DNA from: Amaricoccus solimangrovi
GTDB lineage: Bacteria; Pseudomonadota; Alphaproteobacteria; Rhodobacterales; Rhodobacteraceae
Length of the DNA stretch: 64,000 nt
Direction: 5' to 3'
NCBI RefSeq assembly: GCF_006385685.1
Contig: NZ_VFRP01000007.1
Coordinates: forward strand, 151,984 to 215,983
Shown here: positions 18,701-27,665 of the stretch, in pieces
How positions within the stretch are numbered: the stretch's first letter is position 1
How the letters are laid out: every line of letters starts with the position of its first letter
Notes under the pieces: generated by a model
The model's input: the letters and a program-made list of their open reading frames with translations, nothing else
Database searches by the model: none
What the model was told of the DNA's origin: nothing
Program-made: the position numbers and the translations under genes

Positions 18701-20357
18701 CGGCGGCGTGCCGATGGCCCAGGGCGGCGCGATGGATCTCGACGTGACGCTCGCGAGCCTGCCGCTCGCGATGGTCGACGGGCTCGCCGGCAACCAGGGG
18801 CTGCGGGGCGACGTGACCGGCGGCGCGAAGGTGACCGGCACCTTCGCCGATCCCCGCGCGAGTTTCGAGCTCAACGGCGACGGGCTCAGCATCGACACGC
18901 TCGCCGCCGGCGGGACCGGCCCGCTGACGCTGCGCGCGCGCGGCGATTTCGCCGACCAGACCGTGACGATCGCAGAGGCGCGGCTCGGCGGCGGCGACGG
19001 GGTCGATTTCAACGCCTCGGGGCGGATCCCGCTCGCCGGCTCCGGCCTCGACGTCTCGGGCTCGGGCGCCCTGCCCCTCTCGCTCGCGAACGCCTTCCTC
19101 GCCGGGCGCGACGCGCAGGCGGCCGGCCTCGCGCGGCTCGACTTCCGCGCCACCGGGGCTCTGACCGCGCCGGTGCTCTCGGGCTCCGTCCGGCTGAGCG
19201 GCGGCACCTTCGTCGATCCGCAGACCAACGTGCGCCTCAACGACATCGCGCTCGACGCGGCGCTCGCGGGCGACACGGTCGAGATCCGCGACCTCTCGGC
19301 CAACGCGGCGGCGGGCGGCGGGCTCGCCGCCTCGGGCACGATCGGCCTCGGCGCCGGGCTGCCGGCGGATCTCGACCTGCGGATCAACAACCTGCGCTAT
19401 ACCGACGGCGCGATGGTCGCGACCCGGCTCTCCGGCAACCTCTCCGCCACCGGGCCGCTGCTCGGCGACGGGCTGATCAGCGGCCAGGTCAATCTCGGCG
19501 ACACCGAGATCTCGATCGCGGAGGGGCTCGGCGCCGGCGCCTCGGCCAATCTCGAACAGGTGATCCACCACCTGCCGCCCCCGCGCGTGAGCGAGACGCT
19601 CGGCCGCGCCGGGCTCGGGGTCGAGGATCTGGCGGCGGCGGAGGAGGCCTCATCGGGCGGCGGCTCGCCGCTCCGGCTCGACGTGCTGGTGCGCGCCCCC
19701 CGGATCTTCGTCCGGGGCCGCGGCCTCGACGTCGAACTGGGCGGCGAGACCCGGATCCGGGGCACCGTCTCGGACGTGCAGCCGGTCGGGCAGTTCGACC
19801 TGCGCCGCGGCCGGCTCTCGATCCTGAACCAGCGCCTCGATTTCGACGAGGGCTCGCTGACGCTGGTCGGCAATCTCGATCCGCAGATCCATTTCGTCGC
19901 CTCGACGGAATCCGAGGACGTGACCGCCTACATCACCGTGGAGGGCAGCGCGACGGCGCCGGAGATCAAGTTCACCTCCGATCCGGAACTGCCGCAGGAC
20001 GAGGTGCTGGCGCGCATCCTCTTCAACCGCGCCTCCGACAGCCTCTCGCCCTTCCAGCTCGCCCAGCTCGCGGCCGCCGCCGCCGAACTCGCCGGCGGCG
20101 GCGGCGGGCTGATGGACCAGGTCCGCTCCTCCGCCGGCCTCGCCGATCTCGACATCGTGACGCAGGACAACGGCTCGCTCGCCCTGCGCGCCGGGCGCTA
20201 CGTCAGCGACAGCGTCTATGTCGACGTGCAGACCGGCGCCGACGGCGTCAGCCAGGCCGAGGTCCAGATCGAGCTCACGCCCCGCGTCGACGCCCGCGGC
20301 TCGGTCGGCAGCGACGGCAACACGACGCTCGGCCTCTTCTACACGCGCGACTACTGA
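15723..20357 (+). CDS. tamB: Translocation and assembly module protein TamB (AsmA-like, DUF490)
   Basis: A 1544-residue protein starting at GTG, with one N-terminal anchor ([19 protein letters not shown]). A very long series of beta-rich, low-complexity repeats follows, expected to form a hydrophobic groove bridging the periplasm. The C-terminal DUF490 domain (about 1200-1544) ends in beta strands ([19 protein letters not shown]) and FYTRDY. TamB partners TamA and belongs to the bridge-like AsmA family thought to carry lipids between membranes. Aspartate- and glycine-rich repeats ([18 protein letters not shown]) fill the middle. Confidence 0.93.
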   Translation: MKRLLALIALLSFCGLAALAQSEGDENDNGFLINMLQNQLSGPGRQIRVSGVSGLLSSQARIEEVTVSDDKGAWLTLHNVALDWTRSSLLLGRVNINRLAADEIDLARRPEIPPTPVLEQTEAKPFQVPELPVRIRLQELAIARFSLGEPVAGVAAELSVNGSLNLAGGALDTTLAAKRLDPPGGTLDLRASFANDTRQLGLDLHLQEPQGGLVSTLLDIENQPPIDLRLTGDGPLDNVDIRLALDAAGERLAEGTLALRGSDEGLGFKADFKGAISPLVPAPYREFFAGETVLSANGLRRKEGGTRLDALSLQGAVLSLQGSFDTTADGFPRSVDLTGSLGDPKAAPVTLPVPGGATTLNSARLYLSYGQQTRWNGLVVLDRLAARGIEMEDVTLDMGGLAENIEDPAKRSVTLALQGLATGVTARDPAVAQAIGDRFDLFADAAMPAGGPVEVRQLQLSGTGLSIFSSGTLRDWVYDGRNSVRVDDLAPLGALAGRDLGGAVDLDANGSVSPLSGGFDLTLAGTATDVTIGDPRVDALMAGETTLEGRAVRDQNGIRTEGLRIGNAQFSVASDGRVSSSSTDFTFDARVADLGLVDPRLGGELTASGTAKGTGGEIGVDFDARVPEGKLMDRPLTGADLGFTGTLAGFGGPGMTVRGDIRGGGEFDGQSLALAGNIDTTGGQQEISGLRVAVGPNTVAGDLTRARDGLLTGKLAVRAPDIAPIAALALTEGSGSIEADLAFAPENGKQGVDVSANGRDIVVAGNAIESLELDAAISDALGVPLVNGTLAARSIRAGGLEIASVDAKAEQAGENRMTFSADSRLAIGTLIDTTGAVEQLEPGIAVTLDTLRLRQDPRIATLTAPATITVKDGATTLTPLKLDFGTGSLSAQGTIADTFDLDVVLDALPLDIANAIAPALGAAGEITGTARVTGARAAPDVDFDVAASGLGVAATRNAGVPPLALTATGATENGRLGLDAAASAPNGLDLRVTGGVPMAQGGAMDLDVTLASLPLAMVDGLAGNQGLRGDVTGGAKVTGTFADPRASFELNGDGLSIDTLAAGGTGPLTLRARGDFADQTVTIAEARLGGGDGVDFNASGRIPLAGSGLDVSGSGALPLSLANAFLAGRDAQAAGLARLDFRATGALTAPVLSGSVRLSGGTFVDPQTNVRLNDIALDAALAGDTVEIRDLSANAAAGGGLAASGTIGLGAGLPADLDLRINNLRYTDGAMVATRLSGNLSATGPLLGDGLISGQVNLGDTEISIAEGLGAGASANLEQVIHHLPPPRVSETLGRAGLGVEDLAAAEEASSGGGSPLRLDVLVRAPRIFVRGRGLDVELGGETRIRGTVSDVQPVGQFDLRRGRLSILNQRLDFDEGSLTLVGNLDPQIHFVASTESEDVTAYITVEGSATAPEIKFTSDPELPQDEVLARILFNRASDSLSPFQLAQLAAAAAELAGGGGGLMDQVRSSAGLADLDIVTQDNGSLALRAGRYVSDSVYVDVQTGADGVSQAEVQIELTPRVDARGSVGSDGNTTLGLFYTRDY

Positions 20358-20372
20358 GCGCGCCCCCGCGCG

Positions 20373-20390
20373 GCGCGGCCGGCGCCGCGC
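20373..20390. terminator. Hairpin between convergent tamB and bamE
   Basis: GCGCGGC pairs with GCCGCGC around a CGGC loop, midway between the two facing stop codons. It has no T-run, so a bidirectional terminator role is only suggested. Confidence 0.3.
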
Positions 20391-20408
20391 CCCGCCGGGC
20401 GCCGGCCG

Positions 20409-20897
20409 TCACAATCCGGCGCCGGTCTGGGTGCCCACGCCCTGCTGCTGGAACTGCGAGCCGTCCATGTTGAGGATGTTGCCGAAGAGCTGCTGCAGCA
20501 CGCCCAGCTGCTGGCCGCCGGTCTCGGTCGTCTCGTTGGCGAGATCGACGATCCGCCCGTCCTTGACGCCGTAGCGGGCGAGGCCGGTCACCACGCCCTC
20601 CTGGTTGTAGGTGACGGCGAGAACCTTCCGGTCGAGCACCTTCGGCGCGTGATAGGTGTAGTTCTCGAAGGTGCTCTCGACATAGTACCAGGCCGAATCG
20701 CGCATCACGCCCGCGCCCGCCGGCAGGCCGAGGGTTTCCTGCACCGTCGCCATGGTCGACACGCCGGGCCTGATCCGGGCCACATCCGCCTCCGGCGGCA
20801 TGTAGCCATGCACGTGCAGCGTCGGCGAACAGGCCGCGAGCGAAAGCCCCGAGACTATCAGGGCGGCGGCCAGGGCGCGCGTCGCGCTTGAGGGCAT
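20409..20897 (-). CDS. bamE: Outer-membrane assembly lipoprotein BamE (SmpA/OmlA)
   Basis: A 162-residue lipoprotein. The signal sequence ends in a lipobox with the acylated cysteine in GLSLAACSP. The SmpA/OmlA core follows: IRPGVSTMATVQETLGLP, then WYYVESTF and DRKVLAVTYNQEG. BamE is a small subunit of the BAM complex that inserts beta-barrel proteins such as TamA. The start codon was chosen at MPSSATRA because the signal peptide begins there, although the frame is open further upstream. It is convergent with tamB and divergent from yceD. Confidence 0.9.
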   Translation of the reverse strand: MPSSATRALAAALIVSGLSLAACSPTLHVHGYMPPEADVARIRPGVSTMATVQETLGLPAGAGVMRDSAWYYVESTFENYTYHAPKVLDRKVLAVTYNQEGVVTGLARYGVKDGRIVDLANETTETGGQQLGVLQQLFGNILNMDGSQFQQQGVGTQTGAGL

Positions 20898-21039
20898 CTC
20901 GTCCTCGTTCTTGATCCGAATTTCCCTTGCTCCCCTACTCCCGGCATGGTCTAAATTCAAGGAACTTGGGCGGGCCGGACAGGACCGCGCCCTGGCCGCC
21001 CCGGGCCTCGCCCGGATCCGCGCCCCGATAGGACCAGCC

Positions 21040-21594
21040 ATGCCTCCGCTCATCGAACAGGCCGCCGACAACCCGGAATTTCCGCGCGTGATCGACCTGG
21101 CCAGGCTGCGGGACACGCCGGAATACCCGTTCGACATCGCCCCGACCGAGGCCGAGGCGCAGGCGATCGCGCGGCTGATGGACGCGCGCTCGGTGCGGAA
21201 GCTGCGCTTCGCCGGACGGCTCGTCCCGGTCGCGCGCGGCGGCTGGCGGCTCGAGGGCAAGCTCGGCGCGACGGTGACGCAGAACTGCGTCGTCACGCTC
21301 GATCCGGTCACCACCCGCGTCGACCAGGGCGTGCGGCGCGTCTACCTGCCCGACGCCGCGCCCGCCGCGGCGGAGGTGATTCTCTCGCCCGACGACGACG
21401 AGGAGGTCGACCCGCTGCCCGAACGGCTCGACATCGGGCTCGTCGCGCTGGAGGCGCTCGCCCTCGCCCTGCCCGCCTATCCGCGCAAGGAGGGCGCCGC
21501 GCTCGCCGATACCGGCTTCGCGGCGGAGGACGAGGAGGTGAAACCCTTCGCCGCCCTGGCGGCGCTGCGCGACAAACTCGGCGACGGGACGTGA
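21040..21594 (+). CDS. yceD: YceD family protein (DUF177), upstream of rpmF
   Basis: A 184-residue acidic protein of the DUF177 family. It carries the central ARSVRKLRFAGRLVP and TQNCVVTLDPVTTRVDQGV blocks followed by an acidic segment (SPDDDEEVDPLPERLDIG), as in other YceD proteins. YceD is needed for normal 23S rRNA accumulation in Escherichia coli and plants, and is usually encoded just before rpmF, as here. The ATG at MPPLIEQ has an AGGA site 6 nt upstream; a longer start 129 nt earlier would overlap the bamE promoter region and is less likely. Confidence 0.85.
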   Translation: MPPLIEQAADNPEFPRVIDLARLRDTPEYPFDIAPTEAEAQAIARLMDARSVRKLRFAGRLVPVARGGWRLEGKLGATVTQNCVVTLDPVTTRVDQGVRRVYLPDAAPAAAEVILSPDDDEEVDPLPERLDIGLVALEALALALPAYPRKEGAALADTGFAAEDEEVKPFAALAALRDKLGDGT

Positions 21595-21612
21595 AAAACG
21601 GCGGAAAGGGGC

Positions 21613-21640
21613 TTGCGCCCGCGCGCGCGATGCGTATTTT
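21613..21640 (+). promoter_or_regulatory. Candidate promoter for rpmF-plsX-fabH
   Basis: TTGCGC and TATTTT are separated by 16 nt, about 135 bp before rpmF and just after the yceD stop. The same TTGCGC/16-nt architecture precedes carB. Confidence 0.4.
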
Positions 21641-21774
21641 CCGCGGCTCGTTTCCTGCCCGTTTTTCGACGGCCTTGGGCGTGACAGACCGCGCCGTATC
21701 TGGTACGTCGCGGGCCGAACAGTAGAGAAGAGGATGATCCGGGCCGGAGCCCGATCGAGATCGAGGTCAAGACT

Positions 21775-21978
21775 ATGGCTGTACCTAAAAGCAAGGTTAC
21801 CGGATCGCGCCGCGGCATGCGCCGCTCGCATGACGCGCTGGTCGCCGGCAATCCGAACGAATGCCCGAACTGCGGCGAGCTGCGCCGTCCGCACCATGTC
21901 TGCGGCGCCTGCGGGCATTACGACGGCCGCGAAGTCGTCGCCGTCGACACCGTCGATCTCGACGACGAAGCCGCCTGA
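21775..21978 (+). CDS. rpmF: 50S ribosomal protein L32
   Basis: A 67-residue protein starting [20 protein letters not shown] with four cysteines (C30, C33, C43, C46) forming the zinc ribbon of the zinc-containing L32 type. It is a large-subunit protein. It begins 180 bp after yceD and ends 32 bp before plsX, the conserved order linking ribosome production and lipid synthesis in many bacteria. Confidence 0.98.
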   Translation: MAVPKSKVTGSRRGMRRSHDALVAGNPNECPNCGELRRPHHVCGACGHYDGREVVAVDTVDLDDEAA

Positions 21979-22010
21979 GCATTCCCGAACCAACGCGAGG
22001 TTGGGCTGCG

Positions 22011-23120
22011 ATGTCCGCCGACACCAGGATGATCGGCGGCGTCGCCTCCCCCCCGCGGGGTGACGTGGTCCTGTCGATCGACGCGATGAGCGGCGATCGC
22101 GGCGTCGCCGACGTGCTGCGGGGCATGGGCAAGTCGCTCGAGGCCGATCCGCGCCTGCGCTACATCCTGCACGGCGACGCGGAGGTGCTCGACCGCGCGC
22201 TGCGCGCCGGCAGCCCGCTCGCCGCGCGCACCGAGATCCGCCACGCCGAATCCGTGATCGGCATGGAGGAGAAGCCCTCGCGGGCGCTGCGCCGCGCGCA
22301 GGGCTCCAGCATGTGGAGCGCGCTCCAGGCGGTGAAGTCGGGCGAGAGCCCGGCGGCGATCTCCGCCGGCAACACCGGCGCGCTGATGGCGCTCTCGATG
22401 CTCGCGCTCCGCAAGGCGCCGGGCGTGAGCCGCCCCGCGATCGCGGTGCTCTGGCCCTCGGTCAATCCCGCCGGCTACAACGTGCTGCTCGACGCGGGCG
22501 CCGACATCCGCGCCGACGCCGCCGATCTCGTCAAATACGCGCTGATGGGCGCCTCCTACGCCCGCAACGCGCTCGACGTCGCCCGCCCGCGCATCGGGCT
22601 GCTCAACGTCGGCACCGAGGAGCACAAGGGCCGGCCCGAACTGCGCGAGGCCGCCGAGATGATGGTCACCGCCGCGCCGCTCGGCGAGTTCGACTACATC
22701 GGCTTCGTCGAGGGCAACGACATGGCCTCCGGCCGGGTCGACGTGATCGTCACCGACGGGTTCACCGGCAACATCGCGCTCAAGACCGGCGAGGGCACCG
22801 CCCTGATGATCCGCGACCAGCTGAGGCAGGCCTTCGCCTACAGCCTCTTCAGCCGCGCGGGCGCGCTCTTCGCGCTCGGCTCGCTGCGCCGGCTCGGCGC
22901 GCGGATCGATCCGCGCAACGTCAACGGCGGGGTGTTCCTCGGGCTGAACGGCCTCGTCATCAAGAGCCACGGCGGCGCGGATGCGACCGGCTTCGCCGCG
23001 GCCATCCGGCTCGCCGGCAACCTGGCCGAGCGGGGCTTCACGCGGAAACTGGCGGCGCGCATGGCGCTCGGCGCGCCGAGCGACGCCGAGGAAAGCGCTC
23101 CGGAGGGTGCGACGACATGA
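22011..23120 (+). CDS. plsX: Phosphate acyltransferase PlsX
   Basis: A 369-residue protein that converts acyl-ACP to acyl-phosphate for the PlsY step of phospholipid synthesis. It shows [19 protein letters not shown] at the N-terminus (the family motif is usually DAMGGD; here the first G is S), [12 protein letters not shown], and the C-terminal [20 protein letters not shown]. The stop overlaps the fabH start by 4 bp (ATGA), so the two are coupled. Confidence 0.95.
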   Translation: MSADTRMIGGVASPPRGDVVLSIDAMSGDRGVADVLRGMGKSLEADPRLRYILHGDAEVLDRALRAGSPLAARTEIRHAESVIGMEEKPSRALRRAQGSSMWSALQAVKSGESPAAISAGNTGALMALSMLALRKAPGVSRPAIAVLWPSVNPAGYNVLLDAGADIRADAADLVKYALMGASYARNALDVARPRIGLLNVGTEEHKGRPELREAAEMMVTAAPLGEFDYIGFVEGNDMASGRVDVIVTDGFTGNIALKTGEGTALMIRDQLRQAFAYSLFSRAGALFALGSLRRLGARIDPRNVNGGVFLGLNGLVIKSHGGADATGFAAAIRLAGNLAERGFTRKLAARMALGAPSDAEESAPEGATT

Positions 23121-24094
23121 CGACGATCCGGGCCGTGGCACGGGGCTGCGGTCACTATCTTCCGGCCCGCGTGGTCGAGAACGCCGAATTCGCGAAGACC
23201 CTCGACACTTCCGACGAATGGATCCGCACCCGCACCGGGATCGAGCGCCGCCATTTCGCGGCCGAGGGCGAGTCGACCTCCGATCTCGCGATCGCCGCGG
23301 CCCGCGCCGCGCTCGCCGACGGCGGGCTGACCGGGGCCGACATCGACGCCGTCGTGCTCGCGACCGCGACGCCGGACAACACCTTCCCCTCCACCGCCGT
23401 CAAGGTGCAGACCGCGATCGGCATGACGGGCGGCTTCGCCTTCGACATCCAGGCGGTCTGCGCGGGCTTCGTCTTCGCCCTCGCCCAGGCCGACGCGCTG
23501 CTGCGCTCGGGCGCGGCGAAGCGGATCCTCGTGATCGGCGCCGAGACCTTCTCGCGCATCCTCGACTTCACCGACCGCGCGACCTGCGTGCTCTTCGGCG
23601 ACGGCGCCGGGGCGCTGATCCTCGAGGCGGAGGAGCAGCCGGGCGGGCCCGGCGACCGCGGCCTGCTCGCGACCGACCTGCATTCGGACGGGCGCTACGC
23701 CGGGCTTCTCTACGTCGACGGCGGCCCCTCGACCACCGGCACCGCCGGGGTCGTGCGGATGTCCGGGCAGGAGGTCTTCAAGCACGCGGTGATCAAGCTC
23801 GCCGAGACCGGCACCGCCGCGCTGGCCCGCGCGGGGCTCACCAGGGCCGATGTCGACTGGCTGGTGCCGCACCAGGCGAACCTCCGGATCATGACGATGA
23901 CCGCGCACAAGCTCGGCGTGCCGATGGAACGCGTCGTCGTCACCGTCCAGGACCACGGCAACACCTCCGCCGCCTCGATCCCGCTCGCGCTCTCGGTCGC
24001 GAATTCCGAAGGCAGGATCGCGCGCGGCGACGTCGTGCTGATGGAGGCGATCGGCGGCGGCCTCGCCTGGGGCGCCGCGGTCCTGCGCTGGTAG
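23117..24094 (+). CDS. fabH: 3-oxoacyl-ACP synthase III
   Basis: A 325-residue condensing enzyme that starts fatty-acid chains from acetyl-CoA and malonyl-ACP. The catalytic triad is visible: C115 in QAVCAGF, H252 in PHQANLR and N282 in [24 protein letters not shown] is the characteristic N-terminal block. It is the last gene of the plsX-fabH pair and is followed by a hairpin terminator. Confidence 0.97.
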   Translation: MTTIRAVARGCGHYLPARVVENAEFAKTLDTSDEWIRTRTGIERRHFAAEGESTSDLAIAAARAALADGGLTGADIDAVVLATATPDNTFPSTAVKVQTAIGMTGGFAFDIQAVCAGFVFALAQADALLRSGAAKRILVIGAETFSRILDFTDRATCVLFGDGAGALILEAEEQPGGPGDRGLLATDLHSDGRYAGLLYVDGGPSTTGTAGVVRMSGQEVFKHAVIKLAETGTAALARAGLTRADVDWLVPHQANLRIMTMTAHKLGVPMERVVVTVQDHGNTSAASIPLALSVANSEGRIARGDVVLMEAIGGGLAWGAAVLRW

Positions 24095-24105
24095 CCCCCG
24101 CGCCT

Positions 24106-24127
24106 CCCCGGAGGGCTTCCTCCGGGG
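24106..24127 (+). terminator. Hairpin terminator after fabH
   Basis: A 9-bp stem, CCCCGGAGG pairing with CCTCCGGGG around GCTT, starts 11 bp after the stop. A CTTTT stretch follows about 15 nt later. Confidence 0.5.
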
Positions 24128-24167
24128 GCTTACGGGCCACCTTTTGTCCAATGCCTGCGCGGGCGCG

Positions 24168-24195
24168 GCCAAGCCGTTGTTCGCCAAGCCGTTGT
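24168..24195 (+). repeat. Two 13-bp direct repeats upstream of ihfA
   Basis: GCCAAGCCGTTGT occurs twice with a 15-bp period, ending 2 bp before the candidate -35 box of ihfA. The position suits an activator or autoregulatory binding site, but no regulator is identified. Confidence 0.5.
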
Positions 24196-24197
24196 GA

Positions 24198-24227
24198 TTG
24201 ACTTGGCATCCCTGTAGACCCTAGGAT
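24198..24227 (+). promoter_or_regulatory. Candidate sigma-70 promoter for ihfA
   Basis: TTGACT is followed after 18 nt by TAGGAT, 37 bp upstream of the ihfA start. This is one of the better promoter matches in the window. Confidence 0.5.
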
Positions 24228-24264
24228 TCAGAGCGCGCGGCGCCGCTGTTTCCGGGGGGAAGGA

Positions 24265-24567
24265 ATGAGTGAGAAGACTCTGACACGGATGGAACTGAGC
24301 GAAGCCGTGTTCCGCGCCGTGGGTCTGTCGCGCAACGAATCCGCGGAACTGGTTGAATCCGTTCTCGAACACATGTCCGACGCGCTGGTGCAGGGCGAAA
24401 CGGTCAAGATTTCCTCCTTCGGAACCTTCAGCGTGCGCTCCAAGTCCGCCCGCGTCGGCCGGAATCCGAAGACCGGCGAGGAGGTGCCGATCGAACCGAG
24501 GCGGGTTCTGACTTTCCGCCCATCGCATATCATGAAGGAGCGGGTGGACTCCGGGAACAAGCGCTGA
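24265..24567 (+). CDS. ihfA: Integration host factor subunit alpha
   Basis: A 100-residue DNA-bending protein of the HU/IHF family. It starts with [21 protein letters not shown] and carries the DNA-binding arm [19 protein letters not shown], whose proline intercalates in the minor groove. The alpha-type identity follows from overall similarity and from its place after fabH, usual in Rhodobacterales. It works as a heterodimer with IhfB (not in this window) in replication, recombination and transcription. A GGGGGGAAGG ribosome-binding region precedes the ATG. Confidence 0.93.
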   Translation: MSEKTLTRMELSEAVFRAVGLSRNESAELVESVLEHMSDALVQGETVKISSFGTFSVRSKSARVGRNPKTGEEVPIEPRRVLTFRPSHIMKERVDSGNKR

Positions 24568-24665
24568 GCGGCGCGAGCAACAGGAAAGGAGAGGCGGGCG
24601 GCGGCGGGCCGCGTCCTGATCCGGCCGGAGCAGGGCATCCTCCCGCGGGCACGATCTACCAGACC

Positions 24666-25313
24666 ATGGACAAGTCACCGGAAGCTTTCAGAACGATCAG
24701 CGAGGTCGCCGAGACCCTGGATGTGCCGCCGCATGTGCTGCGCTTCTGGGAGACGCGTTTCACCCAGGTCAAGCCGGTGAAGCGCGGCGGTGGCCGCCGA
24801 TACTACCGTCCGGAGGATGTCCGGCTGCTGCGGGGCATCCGCGGCCTGCTCTACGACGACGGCATGACGATCAAGGGCGTGCAGAAGATCCTGCGCGAAC
24901 GCGGGATCCGGCATGTGATCGGCCTCGGCACGCCGGGGGGGAAGGAGCCGGGCGGCGCGGCGCATCCCTTCGCCCCGCATGCCACCCCCGCCGCGCTCTC
25001 CGCGACGCCCGCGCCGGCGGAGCCCGCCCCGCGCGCCGCGCCCGAACCGGCCCCCGAACCCGCGCCCCTCGACGCGGAGGCGGCCGCGCCGGGCGCCCCT
25101 TTCGAAACGACCCTGCTGGCGCCGGCCCCCGCCCCGGCGCGGGAGCCCGAGCCCATGCCCGAAACCGTGATCGAGACCGAAACCACCTCCGAACTCCTGC
25201 CCGATCCCGTCGCCGCCCTGCCGGCCGGGCCGGGCCGCAAGGCCGCCATCGCCGCGCTCGTGGCCGAGCTCGAGGCGCTGCGGGCGGTGATGGCGGGGGA
25301 TGCCGAGCGCTAG
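24666..25313 (+). CDS. MerR family transcriptional regulator
   Basis: A 215-residue protein. Residues 9-80 form the MerR-type winged helix: [57 protein letters not shown]. The rest is a low-complexity tail rich in Ala, Pro and Glu with no recognisable effector domain and no metal-binding cysteines, so it is not a classical metal sensor. It follows ihfA by 98 bp, as in many alphaproteobacteria. The target genes are unknown. Confidence 0.88.
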   Translation: MDKSPEAFRTISEVAETLDVPPHVLRFWETRFTQVKPVKRGGGRRYYRPEDVRLLRGIRGLLYDDGMTIKGVQKILRERGIRHVIGLGTPGGKEPGGAAHPFAPHATPAALSATPAPAEPAPRAAPEPAPEPAPLDAEAAAPGAPFETTLLAPAPAPAREPEPMPETVIETETTSELLPDPVAALPAGPGRKAAIAALVAELEALRAVMAGDAER

Positions 25314-25371
25314 ACGGCGCCCCGCCCCGCGCGCCCGCGGAAATTCCCCGCGAAATCCCGTCGCTTTCCGC

Positions 25372-25399
25372 TTGCCCTGCCCGGCGGCGCGGTTATAAA
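25372..25399 (+). promoter_or_regulatory. Promoter for tRNA-Pro
   Basis: TTGCCC and TATAAA are separated by 16 nt; the -10 ends 11 bp before the mature tRNA 5' end, the spacing expected for a tRNA promoter. Confidence 0.65.
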
Positions 25400-25410
25400 G
25401 CGCCCCGTGT

Positions 25411-25487
25411 CGGGCTATAGCGCAGTCTGGTAGCGCGTTCGACTGGGGGTCGAAAGGTCGTGAGTTCGAATCTCGCTAGCCCGACCA
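25411..25487 (+). tRNA. tRNA-Pro (anticodon GGG)
   Basis: A 77-nt cloverleaf with acceptor stem CGGGCTA/TAGCCCG, discriminator A and encoded CCA. The anticodon stem TTCGA/TCGAA encloses the loop CTGGGGG with anticodon GGG, which reads CCC and CCU proline codons. The T-arm contains GTTCGAATC. The dcd reading frame appears to start inside its T-arm. Confidence 0.97.
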
Positions 25488-26584
25488 AATCCCCCGGAGC
25501 CGCGGGGCTTCGCCCCGGCGTCCTCGCCGCGCAGGGCATTTCCGCCCTGCTCGACCGCGGGTGCGTCCTCCCCGAGGTCTCCGTCGCCGAGGGGCAGATC
25601 CAGCCCGCGAGCCTCGACCTGCGCCTCGGGCGTTGCGCCTATCGCGTGCGCGCCTCCTTCCTGCCCGGCCCTCGGGCCAGCGTCGCCGAGCGGCTCGCCG
25701 AATTCGAGATGCACCGGATCGATCTCGCCCAAGGCGCGGTGCTCGAGAAGAACTGCGTCTATCTCGTGCCGCTGATGGAATCGCTCGACCTGCCCGGCGA
25801 CGTCTCGGCGATCGCGAATGCGAAGAGTTCGACCGGCCGGCTCGACCTGCTGACGCGCCTCATCACCGACCGGGGCACCGAATTCGACCGGATCGCGCCG
25901 GGCTATTCCGGCCCGCTCTTCGCCGAGATCTCGCCCCGTTCCTTCTCGGTCCTCGTCCGGCCCGGGATGCGGCTCAACCAGATCCGCTTCCGCCGCGATC
26001 AGGTCGTGCTCGACGACGCGGCGCTCACGGCGCTGAACGCGGCGGAGCGGCTGGTGGACGGGCCGGCGCATATCGCGGGCGGCCTCGGCTTCTCCGTCGA
26101 TCTCAGGCCCGCCCGGGGCACGCTGGTGGGCTACCGGGCGAAGCCGCATGCCGGCCTCATCGATCTCGACCGGATCGGCCACTATCCCGCCGCCGAGTTC
26201 TGGGAGGAGGTCCATGCCGGGAACGGCCGGATCATCCTCGACCCCGGCGCCTTCTACATCCTCGTGAGCCGCGAGGCGGTGCACGTGCCGCCCGACTACG
26301 CCGCCGAGATGGCGCCCTATCTCGCGATGGTGGGCGAGTTCCGGGTGCATTACGCGGGGTTCTTCGACCCCGGCTTCGGCCATGCCGAGGCCGGCGGCAC
26401 CGGCTCGCGCGGGGTGCTCGAGGTGCGCTGCCACGAGGCGCCCTTCGCGCTCGACCACGGCCAGATCGTCGGCCGCCTGCTCTACGAGCGCATGGCCGAG
26501 CGGCCGGAAAAGCTCTATGGCGCCGCGCTCGGCTCGAACTACCAGGGCCAGGGCCTGAAGCTTTCCAAGCATTTCCGGGTCTGA
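25460..26584 (+). CDS. dcd: 2'-deoxycytidine 5'-triphosphate deaminase, double-domain form; start overlaps tRNA-Pro
   Basis: A 374-residue protein of the long DCD family common in alphaproteobacteria, about twice the length of E. coli Dcd. It deaminates dCTP to dUTP for thymidylate supply. The first half carries IQPASLDLRLG, NAKSSTGRLDLLTRLITDRG and the trimer dUTPase-like core LVRPGMRLNQIRF; the second half repeats the fold in diverged form. The only standard in-frame start before the conserved GVLAAQGISALLDRG segment is a GTG inside the T-arm of tRNA-Pro; the next GTG lies about 60 codons on, within the conserved region. Either this GTG or a rare codon such as ATT is used. It probably shares the tRNA promoter. 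Confidence 0.82.
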   Translation: MSSNLASPTKSPGAAGLRPGVLAAQGISALLDRGCVLPEVSVAEGQIQPASLDLRLGRCAYRVRASFLPGPRASVAERLAEFEMHRIDLAQGAVLEKNCVYLVPLMESLDLPGDVSAIANAKSSTGRLDLLTRLITDRGTEFDRIAPGYSGPLFAEISPRSFSVLVRPGMRLNQIRFRRDQVVLDDAALTALNAAERLVDGPAHIAGGLGFSVDLRPARGTLVGYRAKPHAGLIDLDRIGHYPAAEFWEEVHAGNGRIILDPGAFYILVSREAVHVPPDYAAEMAPYLAMVGEFRVHYAGFFDPGFGHAEAGGTGSRGVLEVRCHEAPFALDHGQIVGRLLYERMAERPEKLYGAALGSNYQGQGLKLSKHFRV

Positions 26585-26601
26585 CCCCGCGCTCGGCCGG
26601 T

Positions 26602-26629
26602 TTGATCTCGCGCCCGCCCGCGCTATACT
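26602..26629 (+). promoter_or_regulatory. Promoter for clpS
   Basis: TTGATC and TATACT are separated by 16 nt, 37 bp upstream of the clpS ATG. The -10 box is near consensus. Confidence 0.6.
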
Positions 26630-26666
26630 GGGGGCAGACAAACCCCTCTGATCCGCGAGTCCGCCG

Positions 26667-26975
26667 ATGCCCGACGCCGTCAGCGCGCCGCCGAAGACGC
26701 AAGCCGAAACCCGGACGGCCCGGCCGCCGCTCCACAAGGTGCTGCTCCACAACGACGACTTCACGCCGCGCGACTTCGTGGTGAGCGTGCTCGGCGCCGT
26801 CTTCCGGATGCCGCCCTCGAGCGCGCATGGCGTGATGCTGACCGCCCATACCAAGGGCTGCTGCGTCGTCGCCGTCTTCACCCACGAGGTCGCCGAGACC
26901 AAGGCCACGCAGGCGACCGACCTCGGCCGCCGCGAGGGCTATCCGCTCATGTTCACGACCGAGCCCGAGGAATAG
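26667..26975 (+). CDS. clpS: ATP-dependent Clp protease adaptor ClpS
   Basis: A 102-residue adaptor that binds N-degron substrates (N-terminal aromatic or leucine residues) and delivers them to ClpAP. A disordered N-terminal tail is followed by the core KVLLHNDDFTPRDFVVSVL, which forms the recognition pocket, and MLTAHTKGCCVVAVFTHEVAETK, which contacts ClpA. clpA is not adjacent; many alphaproteobacteria have two ClpS paralogues, and this may be the stand-alone one. It is convergent with scpB (3 bp apart). Confidence 0.92.
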   Translation: MPDAVSAPPKTQAETRTARPPLHKVLLHNDDFTPRDFVVSVLGAVFRMPPSSAHGVMLTAHTKGCCVVAVFTHEVAETKATQATDLGRREGYPLMFTTEPEE

Positions 26976-26978
26976 GGG

Positions 26979-27665
26979 TCAGAGCAGGTCGCGCTGCGCC
27001 GCCTCCGGCGCGTCGCCCGCCTCGTCTCCCGCCTCGTCGCCCGTGCCGGCCCCGGGGCCGGGCATCGCGCCCCGGACCGCGTCCGGCGCCGGGCGGTTGT
27101 CGAGCAGCCCGGCGGCGCGAAGCTCCCCCAGCCCCGGCAGGTCGCCCTCGGAGGCGAGGCCGAAATGGTCGAGGAAGCCCTGCGTCACCACATAGGTCGC
27201 GGGCCGCCCCGGCGTCATCCGGCGCCGGCCGAGCTTCACCCAGCCGAGCTCGATCAGCAGGTCGAGCGTGCCCGAGGAGACCGAGACGCCCCGGATCTCC
27301 TCGATCTCGGCCCGCGTCACCGGCTGGTGATAGGCGACGATCGCCAGCGTCTCGATCGCGGCGCGGCTGAGCTTGCGGCTCTCCACCACCTCGCGGCTCA
27401 TCAGGAAGCCGAGATCGGCGGCGGTGCGGAAGGCCCAGCCCTCGCCCGACCGGCGCAGCTCCACCCCCCGCCCCTCGTAGCGGCGGCGCAGGCCCGCGAG
27501 CGCCTCGGGCACGTCGCAGCCCCGCGGCAGCCGCTCGGCGATCTCGCGCGCGCTGAGCGGCGCCGTGCTCGCGAAGAGCACCGCCTCGACCATCCGCTCC
27601 TGCTCGGGCATCGGCGGGGCCATGAAGGACGGGTCGGCGGCGAAGCCGTGGCTGGTGTCGTTCAC
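26979..27665 (-). CDS. scpB: Segregation and condensation protein B
   Basis: A 228-residue kleisin-partner protein with two winged-helix domains: residues 20-95 (MVEAVLFASTAPLSAREIAE) and 95-180, with the signature LAIVAYHQPVTRAEIEEIRGV and VVTQGFLDHFGL. The C-terminus is a low-complexity Gly/Asp/Ala tail. With ScpA it bridges the SMC heads for chromosome condensation. Its start overlaps the scpA stop by 4 bp. Confidence 0.95.
   Translation of the reverse strand: MNDTSHGFAADPSFMAPPMPEQERMVEAVLFASTAPLSAREIAERLPRGCDVPEALAGLRRRYEGRGVELRRSGEGWAFRTAADLGFLMSREVVESRKLSRAAIETLAIVAYHQPVTRAEIEEIRGVSVSSGTLDLLIELGWVKLGRRRMTPGRPATYVVTQGFLDHFGLASEGDLPGLGELRAAGLLDNRPAPDAVRGAMPGPGAGTGDEAGDEAGDAPEAAQRDLL

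Noticed and set aside
15681..19571. A 1296-codon minus-strand frame antisense to tamB
   Set aside because: Charged low-complexity translation without motifs or ribosome-binding site; tamB on the other strand has signal anchor and DUF490 end.
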